A DNA stretch of 6,313 nucleotides from positions 1 to 6,313 of the forward strand of contig JANRIC010000094.1 in assembly GCA_033765345.1 (NCBI GenBank), read 5' to 3'. Below are positions 1 to 5,762 of the stretch, in pieces. The notes below the pieces were generated by a model. The model was not told where the DNA came from. It saw only the letters and a program-made list of their open reading frames with translations, and searched no databases. The stretch's first letter is position 1. Every line of letters starts with the position of its first letter. Position numbers and translations under genes: made by a program. Source of the stretch: JANRIC01 sp033765345 (lineage in GTDB: Bacteria > Bacteroidota > Bacteroidia > Cytophagales > Microscillaceae).

Positions 1-135
1 TCCTTAATTTCCTTAATTTCCTTAATTTCCTTAATTTCCTTAATTTCCTTAATTTCCTTAATTTCCTTAATTTCCTTAATTTCCTTAATTTCCTTAATTT
101 CCTTAATTTCCTTAATTTCCTTAATTTCCTTAATT
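1..135. repeat. 9-bp tandem repeat array, at least 15 perfect copies
   Basis: The unit TCCTTAATT is repeated 15 times without a mismatch. The array begins at or before the left window edge, so the true copy number is unknown. It ends 8 bp before the ATG of the fucose dehydrogenase gene, where a ribosome-binding region or promoter would normally lie. There are no spacers, so this is not a CRISPR array. Two of the three forward frames are free of stops through the array (Ser-Leu-Ile and Phe-Leu-Asn repeats); the third has TAA in every unit. The Phe-Leu-Asn frame is the frame of the downstream gene, but no ATG, GTG or TTG occurs in that frame within the array. Slippage by whole units would change spacing in steps of 9 bp and keep the reading frame. 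Confidence 0.97.
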
Positions 136-143
136 TTAAAAAT

Positions 144-926
144 ATGGATTTACATTTAAAAGGAAAAGTATTTATTATAAGTGGAGGCTCCAAAGGTATT
201 GGAGAGGGCGTCACACGTGCTATTGCTGACGAAGGAGGAATCCCTGTCATTGCTACCCGAAGTGTAGAAGCTACCGAAAAATTATTCGAGGCCTTACAAG
301 AAAAAGGGCAAGAGTCATTTTTTGTAATAGGTGATTTGCAGGATACCCATATTTGTCAGAGGGTCATCGAGAAAACCGCAGAGAAATACGGACGCATCGA
401 TGGTATTGTAAATAATGCTGGGGTGAATGACGGTGCCGGACTAGAAAGAGGACCCGAAGCTTTCCGCAATTCCTTGAATTTAAATCTATTTCATTATTAT
501 GATTTGGTGCATTTTGCCTTGCCTTATCTCAAGGAAAGTCGCGGCTCGATAGTCAATATCAGTTCCAAAGTAGCCATAACAGGCCAAGGCAAAACCTCCG
601 GCTATGCTGCTGCCAAAGGTGCACAATTGGCACTTACCCGAGAGTGGGCTGCAGAGCTACTCCCCTATTCTATTCGGGTCAATGCCGTACTTCCTGCTGA
701 AGTAATGACTCCACTTTACCGGAATTGGCTGGACAATAGCTTTTCCAACCCACTAGCCAAAGAAAAAGAAATCATATCCAAAATCCCATTAGAAAAACGC
801 ATGACTACTGCCGAAGAAATTGCAGCTATGACTGTTTTCCTGCTTTCCGATCAATCCTCTCACACCACAGGTCAGTGGATCATAGTGGATGGAGGTTATG
901 TGCATTTGGATAGGTCACTTACCTAG
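144..926 (+). CDS. SDR-family L-fucose dehydrogenase
   Basis: This is a 260-residue classical short-chain dehydrogenase/reductase, the normal length for the family. It probably oxidises L-fucose to L-fucono-lactone in the cytoplasm, the first step of the non-phosphorylating fucose route. The Rossmann nucleotide motif SGGSKGIG is at residues 13-20 and NNAG at 90-93. The catalytic set is Asn114, Ser141, Tyr154 and Lys158, and the C-terminal strand is VDGGY at 248-252. The usual Pro-Gly after the active site is Pro-Ala here (LPAEVMTP, 183-190), which I recall from fucose dehydrogenases of this phylum. Lys17 and Arg39 hint at NADP use, but this is inference. Substrate assignment rests mainly on the adjacent fucP and mutarotase genes. 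The start is the first ATG after the repeat array; there is no Shine-Dalgarno sequence. Alternative: an SDR acting on a related 6-deoxy sugar or on keto-deoxy-fuconate. Confidence 0.85.
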   Translation: MDLHLKGKVFIISGGSKGIGEGVTRAIADEGGIPVIATRSVEATEKLFEALQEKGQESFFVIGDLQDTHICQRVIEKTAEKYGRIDGIVNNAGVNDGAGLERGPEAFRNSLNLNLFHYYDLVHFALPYLKESRGSIVNISSKVAITGQGKTSGYAAAKGAQLALTREWAAELLPYSIRVNAVLPAEVMTPLYRNWLDNSFSNPLAKEKEIISKIPLEKRMTTAEEIAAMTVFLLSDQSSHTTGQWIIVDGGYVHLDRSLT

Positions 927-1001
927 GCGAGTCGATAGTCCATTGATTATAGTTTCAACTTATTTAAAATAATAACCCATTCAAAATATGCCTAATTATC
1001 T

Positions 1002-2336
1002 ATGAATCAAAAAATTACGGAAAAGGTTGTAGAGCCTAAAGTACTATTCCCTTTTATCTTGGTCACGAGCTTGTTTGCCTTGTGGGGTTTTGCCAATGAC
1101 ATCACGAATCCATTGGTTTCGGCTTTTAAAACTGTGCTAGAAATCTCCAATACGCAGGCATCATTGGTGCAATTAGCATTTTATGGAGGCTATTTTACGA
1201 TGGCGCTTCCGGCAGCTTTTTTCATCAAAAAATATTCTTATAAATCCGGCGTACTGATGGGTTTGGCTTTGTATGCCACGGGAGCTTTGTTATTTTACCC
1301 GGCGGCAGTTACGGAGCAATTTGGCTTTTTTCTGTTGGCTTTATATATCCTTACCTTTGGATTGGCCTTCTTGGAAACGACTGCCAATCCATTTATTTTA
1401 TCTCTGGGAAGCGAAGCGACTGCTACCCGAAGATTAAATCTGGCGCAATCTTTTAATCCAATGGGTTCATTGCTGGGTATGCTGACTGCCTCCAACTTCA
1501 TCTTGGCCTCCCTGCAATCTGATGATAAAAATGAAGCCGGAGCGTTGATCTATCCTACCCTAGATGCAAGCACCAAAGCTACGATTCGAGCAGCAGATTT
1601 GATAGCTATTCGTGATCCTTATGTGATTCTTGGGCTTTTTGTGATGGGGATGTTTGTATTATTTTTGGTTTCCAAAATGCCCGCTCGGGGGGATGATGAC
1701 CGGAATCTCAAATTTGGTGAAACCTTCCGAAGACTCATGAAAAACAATCACTACAAAGAAGGGGTACTAGCACAGGCATTTTATGTGGGGGCACAGATTA
1801 TGTGCTGGACATTTATCATCCAATATGCTGAAAACCTGGGATTTACAAAAGAAGCGGCCCAAAATTACAATATCCTGGCAATGATTATTTTCCTCAGCAG
1901 TCGTTTTGTGAGTACGTGGATGTTAAAATACATCAAGGGTTCTCAATTATTGATGTATTTTGGAATGGGAGGCATATTCACACTTCTGGGTACAATTTTC
2001 CTGGGTGGTATGCCTGGGCTTTATTGTTTGATAGCCACCTCGGCGTTTATGTCCTTGATGTTTCCAACGATTTATGGAATTGCGCTCAAAGGCCTGGGTG
2101 ATGATGCCAAGCTTGGGTCTGCAGGCTTGATTATGGCTATTGTAGGAGGAGCTTTGATGCCTCCTTTGCAGGGAAGCATTTTGGATATTGGTGGAGCAAA
2201 CTATAATGACACGCTCATTTTGGGAGTTCCCGAAGTGAATTTCTCTTTTATTTTACCTTTGATTTGTTTTGTAGTAGTAGCTATTTATGGATACCGTTCC
2301 AGACTTGACTCAATAGATTATGGAAAAACTTCGTAG
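1002..2336 (+). CDS. fucP: L-fucose:H+ symporter, MFS family FucP
   Basis: This 444-residue major facilitator carrier with about 12 hydrophobic segments imports L-fucose with protons across the inner membrane. It aligns without gaps to E. coli FucP (recalled sequence) over the first half at a constant offset of 10. Shared blocks are LxxLW..AN near residue 28, LAFLETTANPF at 121-131, RLNLAQSFN at 144-152, the central VLAQAFYVGAQ..CW at 255-269 and the SAFMSLMFPTI region near 347. Glu125 matches the essential Glu135 of E. coli. The equivalent of E. coli Asp46 is Asn36, with an Asp three residues earlier at 33. The gene lies 75 bp after the dehydrogenase and overlaps the mutarotase gene by 17 bp, fitting one operon. 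No clear Shine-Dalgarno precedes the ATG. The wider subfamily also contains glucose/galactose carriers, so specificity is supported by context. Confidence 0.92.
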   Translation: MNQKITEKVVEPKVLFPFILVTSLFALWGFANDITNPLVSAFKTVLEISNTQASLVQLAFYGGYFTMALPAAFFIKKYSYKSGVLMGLALYATGALLFYPAAVTEQFGFFLLALYILTFGLAFLETTANPFILSLGSEATATRRLNLAQSFNPMGSLLGMLTASNFILASLQSDDKNEAGALIYPTLDASTKATIRAADLIAIRDPYVILGLFVMGMFVLFLVSKMPARGDDDRNLKFGETFRRLMKNNHYKEGVLAQAFYVGAQIMCWTFIIQYAENLGFTKEAAQNYNILAMIIFLSSRFVSTWMLKYIKGSQLLMYFGMGGIFTLLGTIFLGGMPGLYCLIATSAFMSLMFPTIYGIALKGLGDDAKLGSAGLIMAIVGGALMPPLQGSILDIGGANYNDTLILGVPEVNFSFILPLICFVVVAIYGYRSRLDSIDYGKTS

Positions 2337-2676
2337 ATATTGCCTGGCTTTGGACTTAAAAGACGAGCCAGAACTGATTCAGGAATATAAAAATTATCAC
2401 GAACCGGGCAATGTCTGGCCCGAAATCATTCAAAGCATTCGCAATTCGGGCATCGAGGTCATGGAGATTTACCTGACTGCCAATCGCTTGGTGATGGTCA
2501 TAGAAACAAATGAAAGTTTCGATTTTGCCCGAAAAGCAACTATGGATGCCCAAAACCCGAAGGTACAGGAATGGGAAACCCTCATGGGCAAATTTCAACA
2601 AGTGCTTCCCTGGGCTATGGATGGGGTAAAATGGGTACTTATGGAAAGGGTATTTGTACTTAATCAAGATACTTAA
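2320..2676 (+). CDS. RhaM-family sugar mutarotase, probable L-fucose mutarotase (type 2)
   Basis: This 118-residue protein belongs to the L-rhamnose mutarotase family (formerly DUF718), a small dimeric ferredoxin-like fold that interconverts sugar anomers. The active-site pattern of E. coli RhaM (Tyr18, His22) is present as Tyr23 and His27, followed by WPEI at 33-36, and Trp85 sits in the region of the E. coli Trp pair. The length is slightly above the usual 104 residues because of an insertion before WPE and a longer C-terminus. Its ATG lies inside the 3' end of fucP (17-bp overlap, different frame), which suggests translational coupling. In this setting the likely substrate is L-fucose, giving the dehydrogenase the anomer it uses. 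It is unrelated to FucU, the other fucose mutarotase type. L-rhamnose activity cannot be excluded from sequence. Confidence 0.88.
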   Translation: MEKLRRYCLALDLKDEPELIQEYKNYHEPGNVWPEIIQSIRNSGIEVMEIYLTANRLVMVIETNESFDFARKATMDAQNPKVQEWETLMGKFQQVLPWAMDGVKWVLMERVFVLNQDT

Positions 2677-2750
2677 AAAAAACCAAGTATAATTCTGCGA
2701 ACGATGCAACTTAATCGATTTCGGTGGTGTCTATGAAGTATAAAAACCAT

Positions 2751-2779
2751 AAAAAAAGATTGTATCTTGTAATACAATC
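2751..2779. repeat. Inverted repeat with A-tract downstream of the fucose operon
   Basis: A perfect 8-bp stem (GATTGTAT at 2758-2765, ATACAATC at 2772-2779) has a 6-nt loop. It lies 81 bp after the mutarotase stop and 50 bp before the next gene. An A7 run (2751-2757) precedes it on the + strand, so the U-tract is on the minus-strand transcript and it would work best as a leftward terminator. In the + direction it is followed by CCTTATT, a poor U-tract. No leftward gene lies close by. An operator for the small gene to the right is another possibility. Confidence 0.6.
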
Positions 2780-2829
2780 CCTTATTAAACTACTAATACC
2801 ATAGAAACCATATAACCAAATTGATTACC

Positions 2830-3102
2830 ATGCAATCACAGAAAAAACACCACAGCTCACTATTAGGAATCGCCCTTACTATTTTTGCTGTGAATAAACA
2901 AAAAGAAAAAAAGGAAGAAATTTATTGGGTCATCGCAGAAGACGATCAGGATGATGAAATACTGACTGTTAAATATTACAGCGAAACCAACCAATTAATT
3001 CACACGCAGACCTTTCCAGGACTTAAGAAAGGAATTTTGGATGAAGATTCTATGTACCAACTCAATCAAATCAAATCTGAAATTCTTAATAAAAGAGCAT
3101 AA
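2830..3102 (+). CDS. Small hypothetical protein, 90 residues
   Basis: I do not recognise this protein. The start is the ATG at 2830; an in-frame TTG at 2821 is less likely. The N-terminus is basic and His-rich (QKKHH at 4-8), followed by a short hydrophobic stretch at 11-21 that is too short for a confident membrane helix. A lysine/glutamate-rich stretch follows at 22-30 (KQKEKKEE within it), then an acidic cluster (EDDQDDE, 37-43) and a mixed, probably strand-and-helix C-terminal half. Coding is supported by an uninterrupted frame of ordinary composition and by a strong terminator hairpin that overlaps its stop codon. It stands alone, with 153 bp of non-coding sequence before it and about 180 bp after it. 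It could be a cytosolic protein or one tethered by the weak hydrophobic segment. Confidence 0.65.
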   Translation: MQSQKKHHSSLLGIALTIFAVNKQKEKKEEIYWVIAEDDQDDEILTVKYYSETNQLIHTQTFPGLKKGILDEDSMYQLNQIKSEILNKRA

Positions 3103-3127
3103 ATCTTCATTGATTTATGCTCTTTTA
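3090..3127. terminator. Strong bidirectional intrinsic terminator
   Basis: A perfect 15-bp inverted repeat (aaaagagcataaatc at 3091-3105, its complement at 3112-3126) has a 6-nt loop and one further T-A pair outside. The stem base is AAAA on the left and TTTT on the right, giving a U-tract in both directions (TTTTAATTT rightward, TTTTATTAA leftward). The left arm contains the TAA stop of the small upstream gene. It would end that gene's transcript and could also stop leftward read-through from the convergent TPR operon. Confidence 0.88.
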
Positions 3128-3250
3128 ATTTACCTGATTTTTAGACTTCAACTTCATAGTGCTGCCTACTCACTCCGTTTTTCTCTAAGGATTTAATCAT
3201 TCAAGCAAGCTAATTTTATAGTTTTTTTAGGAGTCCAAATTTTTTTTCAT

Positions 3251-3258
3251 TAATTTTG
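3251..3258 (+). promoter_or_regulatory. Bacteroidota -7 promoter element for the MarR gene
   Basis: TAATTTTG fits the TAnnTTTG -7 consensus of the Bacteroidota housekeeping sigma factor. It lies 22 bp before the ATG chosen for the MarR gene. The expected -33 region is T-rich (TTTTTTTAG near 3223-3231) with no clear TTG. Transcription would begin near 3264, giving a very short leader. Confidence 0.6.
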
Positions 3259-3280
3259 CCAACATGTTTAAAAATTAGTG

Positions 3281-3766
3281 ATGCCTTCACTTATGAAAAG
3301 AGAAGAAACTTTTGATTACAATATCAAAGCTACCTGGCACGCCATCGCCCGTATGTATAATGCAGAAGCTGCCCAATACAATCACACGGTCTCGGAAGGG
3401 TATATTTTATTGAATATTGATATTGACCACGGAACCCCTGCCACCAAAATTGCTCCTTTGATGGGCTTAGAAGCCAGAAGCATCACCCGGACTTTGAAAA
3501 ACATGGAAAAAGAGGGATTTATATACAAGGTACAGGATGAAAAAGATCGTCGTTTTTTTCGTATATTTTTGACAGAAAAGGGCAAAGAAGCCCGTGAAGT
3601 CTCCCGACTTGCCGTACGAAGGTTTAACAATGCTGTCCGTGATATTCTAAGTGAAGAACAGATTCAGGTCTTTTTTGAAGTAATCAAAAAAATCAGCTAC
3701 GCCATAGAGCATAATTTTCCGCAACTAAGCACTAATGGCGTAAACATGGAGATGGAGATGGATTAG
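3281..3766 (+). CDS. MarR-family transcriptional regulator
   Basis: This 161-residue protein has the usual MarR length. An N-terminal helical dimerisation segment is followed by a winged helix-turn-helix: the recognition part is MGLEARSITRTLKNMEKEGF and the wing is DEKDRRFFRIFLTEKGK, the typical DxxDRRxxxxxLTxxG pattern. It should bind DNA as a dimer and act as a ligand-responsive repressor. The effector is unknown. Similar proteins in Bacteroidota, as I recall, often sit next to fatty-acid beta-oxidation genes, which are absent here. The first ATG (3281) was chosen because its upstream is A-rich and follows the -7 element. An in-frame ATG at 3293 (MKREETFDYN) is a reasonable alternative, and a GTG at 3278 is also in frame. 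The C-terminus carries a small hexanucleotide repeat encoding Met-Glu-Met-Glu-Met-Asp. It converges on the TPR operon with a 7-bp gap. Confidence 0.88.
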   Translation: MPSLMKREETFDYNIKATWHAIARMYNAEAAQYNHTVSEGYILLNIDIDHGTPATKIAPLMGLEARSITRTLKNMEKEGFIYKVQDEKDRRFFRIFLTEKGKEAREVSRLAVRRFNNAVRDILSEEQIQVFFEVIKKISYAIEHNFPQLSTNGVNMEMEMD

Positions 3767-3773
3767 TTTTTGT

Positions 3774-4184
3774 TCATTTTCGGCAATATTTTTCTAAAGT
3801 TTCTTGAACCTTTTCATAACCCAATTGCTCACACATTTGCCAGTTTTGGCAGGCTTCTGCTTTCTGCCCTACGTTGTACAATGCCCAACCACGGTTTAAA
3901 AATAAAAGAGGGTCTTGTGAGCCAAGCGTTACAGCCTTGTCAAAAGCCCGCAAAGCTTCCTCATAATTTTTCAGGTTGGCATGACAATACCCTTTGCCTT
4001 CCAAAGCAGGAGTCAAGTTGCTGTCCATTTCAATTGCTTGATTAAAATAATCAATGGCCGTTGTATATTGTCCTTTGAGTCTCTGTTCGTGGCCTAATTG
4101 ATAATATGCCATTGCTGATTGACAAAAGGCAGGTCTGTTAGAAATAATCAAACAGGTGAGCGTCAAAAAGAGGTTGTATTTCAT
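3774..4184 (-). CDS. Exported TPR-repeat protein, short form (136 residues)
   Basis: A Sec-type signal peptide (hydrophobic residues about 4-20) with probable cleavage after Ala-Phe-Cys, before Gln22, places the mature protein in the periplasm. The residues before Cys21 do not make a good lipobox. About three tetratricopeptide repeats follow (roughly 24-57, 58-91, 92-124), with typical Tyr/Gly/Ala/Pro positions such as NYEEALRAFDKAV at 73-85. The C-terminus has C112..W115..L121-G122..C134, the same spacing as in the neighbouring larger TPR protein. It is the second gene of a minus-strand pair, 7 bp after the stop of the 311-residue TPR protein, so the two are co-transcribed. The role is probably protein-protein scaffolding; partners cannot be told from the sequence. 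It probably arose by duplication and shortening of its neighbour, or the reverse. Confidence 0.85.
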   Translation of the reverse strand: MKYNLFLTLTCLIISNRPAFCQSAMAYYQLGHEQRLKGQYTTAIDYFNQAIEMDSNLTPALEGKGYCHANLKNYEEALRAFDKAVTLGSQDPLLFLNRGWALYNVGQKAEACQNWQMCEQLGYEKVQETLEKYCRK

Positions 4185-4191
4185 AATAATT

Positions 4192-5127
4192 TTATTCTTT
4201 ACAAAATTTTTCTCTGAAAGAGGTGGCTTCGGAATGTCCTAATTGTTGCGCCTTTTGCCAATCTTTGCAAGCATCCGAAAGTTTGTTTAGCGATTGAAAA
4301 ATCCTACCCCGAAAAAAATAGGCTTCCGGGTTTTCAGGTTGTTTGGCGATCAGTCGCTCAAAATCCGGCAAAGATTCCTGATAATTTCCAAGATAGAAAT
4401 TAATCTTTCCTCGATTCAAATAAGCATTCCAATTATACGGATTTAATTGTATTAAATGCCCATAATCTTCAAGAGCGTGTAGAGAATCCTGAATCTGCAA
4501 ATAGATTTGTACCCTCAAAGAATATGCATCTTCATAATCTGCTTTGAGGGTAATCGCCTTACCTAAAAGATTCAAGGCCTGCTCATACTCCGCACGATTA
4601 AAATCGATGAGTCCTAAAAAATAAAATGATTTGTTCAGTTTGGGGTCTAACTTTAAGGCATTTTGAAAGTCTTGTTCTGCGAGATCAGACTTTTGCAGTT
4701 GAAAATGTGCCAATCCTCTTTGCTCAAATACTACAGGAATGGCTTTTTTGGCAAGCACCTTGTCGAAATCCGGGATAGCCTCCTCATATTTTTGTAAACC
4801 TGCTTTTAATAAGCCGCGATTAAAATAGGCTTCAAGATATTCGGGATTTAAACGGATGGCGGAGTTAAAATTTTCAATCGCTCCAACGGTATTTTGAAGA
4901 TTAAATTCGGCAAGCCCTTTCAGAAAATATGCCTCGGCGTATTTGGGATTTAGCTTTAAGCTTTCATCCAGGTAATCCAAAGCCCTAAAAAACTCTTTGG
5001 TCTCAAACCTTTCTCGGGCTAATTTTAGAAACTCTTCTGCTGTTTGGGCTGATACATATTGAGAAGCATCGAAAATCAGAGAAAAGATAAATAGACATTG
5101 ACTAATTCTTAATTTCATAAACACCAT
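4192..5127 (-). CDS. Exported TPR-repeat protein, long form (311 residues)
   Basis: A signal peptide (hydrophobic core about 10-19) ends in Val-Ser-Ala, with Gln28 as the likely mature N-terminus, so the protein is probably periplasmic. The rest is eight consecutive 34-residue tetratricopeptide repeats at about 28-61, 62-95, 96-129, 130-163, 164-197, 198-231, 232-265 and 266-299. Most carry the canonical pattern, for example LNPEYLEAYFNRGLLKAGLQ. The tail has C287, W290, L296-G297 and C309. No catalytic domain is present, so it is likely an adaptor or scaffold. Two starts are possible: ATG at 5127 (A-rich upstream, chosen) or ATG at 5116-5118, giving MKLRISQ; both keep the signal peptide. It is first in a two-gene operon. 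No convincing promoter motif was found in the 277 bp upstream. Confidence 0.88.
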   Translation of the reverse strand: MVFMKLRISQCLFIFSLIFDASQYVSAQTAEEFLKLARERFETKEFFRALDYLDESLKLNPKYAEAYFLKGLAEFNLQNTVGAIENFNSAIRLNPEYLEAYFNRGLLKAGLQKYEEAIPDFDKVLAKKAIPVVFEQRGLAHFQLQKSDLAEQDFQNALKLDPKLNKSFYFLGLIDFNRAEYEQALNLLGKAITLKADYEDAYSLRVQIYLQIQDSLHALEDYGHLIQLNPYNWNAYLNRGKINFYLGNYQESLPDFERLIAKQPENPEAYFFRGRIFQSLNKLSDACKDWQKAQQLGHSEATSFREKFCKE

Positions 5128-5404
5128 ATTTTATTACTCAAAACCAGGCCGGTAAATTTACTTTCACCGATTAAACAGCAAAAATCGTGGTTTAGTTGCG
5201 ATAAATCTGCTACTTATTCTTAAAACCTAAGAGATACATATTGTTTGTTTTCTTAGATTAAAGGCCAAATTATGATCTGTGGGATTGTAGTATCCCAATA
5301 AGGTTTTGAATTTTAATCGATTTGTCTTGCAGGGAACAAGAAGAATTCACTATAGGGCTTAAAAATATAATAGCCTCAATTTGCATGAGGCTATCAGAGG
5401 GGTA
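5128..5404. other. Intergenic region upstream of the TPR operon
   Basis: No gene is supported here. It should hold the leftward promoter of the TPR operon; the nearest match on the minus strand is TAATTTG (one base short of TAnnTTTG) near 5262-5268, which is weak. A 6-bp inverted repeat with a 6-nt loop (TGGGAT at 5280-5285, ATCCCA at 5292-5297) is visible. The terminator of the gene at 5405-5632 occupies its right end. Confidence 0.5.
5361..5394 (-). terminator. Intrinsic terminator of the small minus-strand gene
   Basis: On the minus strand a 9-bp perfect stem (ATAGCCTCA and TGAGGCTAT, + strand positions 5370-5378 and 5386-5394) with a 7-nt loop is followed by TATATTTTT. It lies just past the stop codon of the 75-residue gene that ends at 5405. 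Confidence 0.8.
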
Positions 5405-5632
5405 TTAGTTATTCAAATAAAAGTCTCCCTGCATCAGTCTTTGCAGAGAACGCGAGCATTCGTCTCTTTTACCCAGGGTTTCAATCAATATATGATAGCC
5501 GTCACGAACCGGTCGGGCTGCAATAAATTGCCCGGAGTGACCATATAAACGATTTTTTTCCTTTGGGCTGATATTAATCGCATTTTGGATTAAATCATAA
5601 TTAATTTGTTCAATTTGATAGTCTCTGGTCAT
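5405..5632 (-). CDS. Small hypothetical protein, 75 residues
   Basis: I do not recognise this protein. It is soluble-looking and charged, with no signal peptide or membrane helix. Visible features are an N-terminal likely helix (EQINYDLIQNAI, 8-19), a SPKEKNRLYGHSG stretch at 22-34, and a central strand-like RPVRDGYHILIETLG. One Cys lies near residue 59, and the C-terminal segment SLQRLMQGDFYLNN may be helical. That the gene is real is supported by a TAnnTTTG -7 element 29 bp upstream and a good terminator directly downstream, making it an independent single-gene unit. It is divergent from the membrane-protein gene at 5961. There is no basis for assigning a function. Confidence 0.65.
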   Translation of the reverse strand: MTRDYQIEQINYDLIQNAINISPKEKNRLYGHSGQFIAARPVRDGYHILIETLGKRDECSRSLQRLMQGDFYLNN

Positions 5633-5660
5633 GTTTGCATTTACTATATGTTCCTTAACA

Positions 5661-5668
5661 CAAATTTA
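5661..5668 (-). promoter_or_regulatory. Bacteroidota -7 promoter element for the 75-residue gene
   Basis: On the minus strand the bases read TAAATTTG, an exact TAnnTTTG match, 28 bp before the ATG at 5632. No clear TTG is seen at the -33 position. An AAGGA lies between it and the start, too far from the ATG to be a normal Shine-Dalgarno. Confidence 0.5.
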
Positions 5669-5730
5669 ATACGTTTATTTTGGAATTGAGGTTGCATTAT
5701 CAGCCTAATTATTACCTAGTTAGGATTATT

Positions 5731-5758
5731 CTTTGGTTTAAGACAATAAAAACCAAAG
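5731..5758. repeat. Perfect 9-bp inverted repeat
   Basis: CTTTGGTTT at 5731-5739 pairs with AAACCAAAG at 5750-5758 around a 10-nt A-rich loop. Neither strand has a U-tract after it, so it is not an obvious terminator. It lies between divergent genes, where an operator would be expected, but no regulator binding site is recognised. Confidence 0.6.
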
Positions 5759-5762
5759 CTTG

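Noticed and set aside
1..135. CRISPR array
   Set aside because: The unit is only 9 bp, copies are directly adjacent and there are no spacers.
2356..2709. Minus-strand open frame of about 117 codons opposite the mutarotase gene
   Set aside because: It lies almost entirely antisense to a recognised mutarotase with conserved active-site residues and has no recognisable family features.
2751..2779. Rightward terminator of the fucose operon
   Set aside because: In the rightward direction the stem is followed by CCTTATT rather than a U-run; I list it as an inverted repeat instead.
3746..3763. Hexanucleotide repeat (ATGGAG/ATGGAT, three units) as a phase-variable switch
   Set aside because: It is only three units, changes would keep the frame, and it lies at the dispensable-looking C-terminus of the MarR protein.
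3770..4045. Plus-strand open frame of about 91 codons opposite the short TPR gene
   Set aside because: The opposite strand encodes a clear signal peptide and TPR repeats, so this frame is a shadow.
3774..4184. Short TPR protein as a lipoprotein (Cys11 or Cys21)
   Set aside because: Neither Cys is preceded by a good lipobox; cleavage before Gln22 by signal peptidase I fits better.
5347..5358. Match to the 3' part of the T7 promoter (TCACTATAGGGC), suggesting vector contamination
   Set aside because: The upstream TAATACGAC part is absent and the surroundings read as ordinary host intergenic DNA, so this is probably chance.
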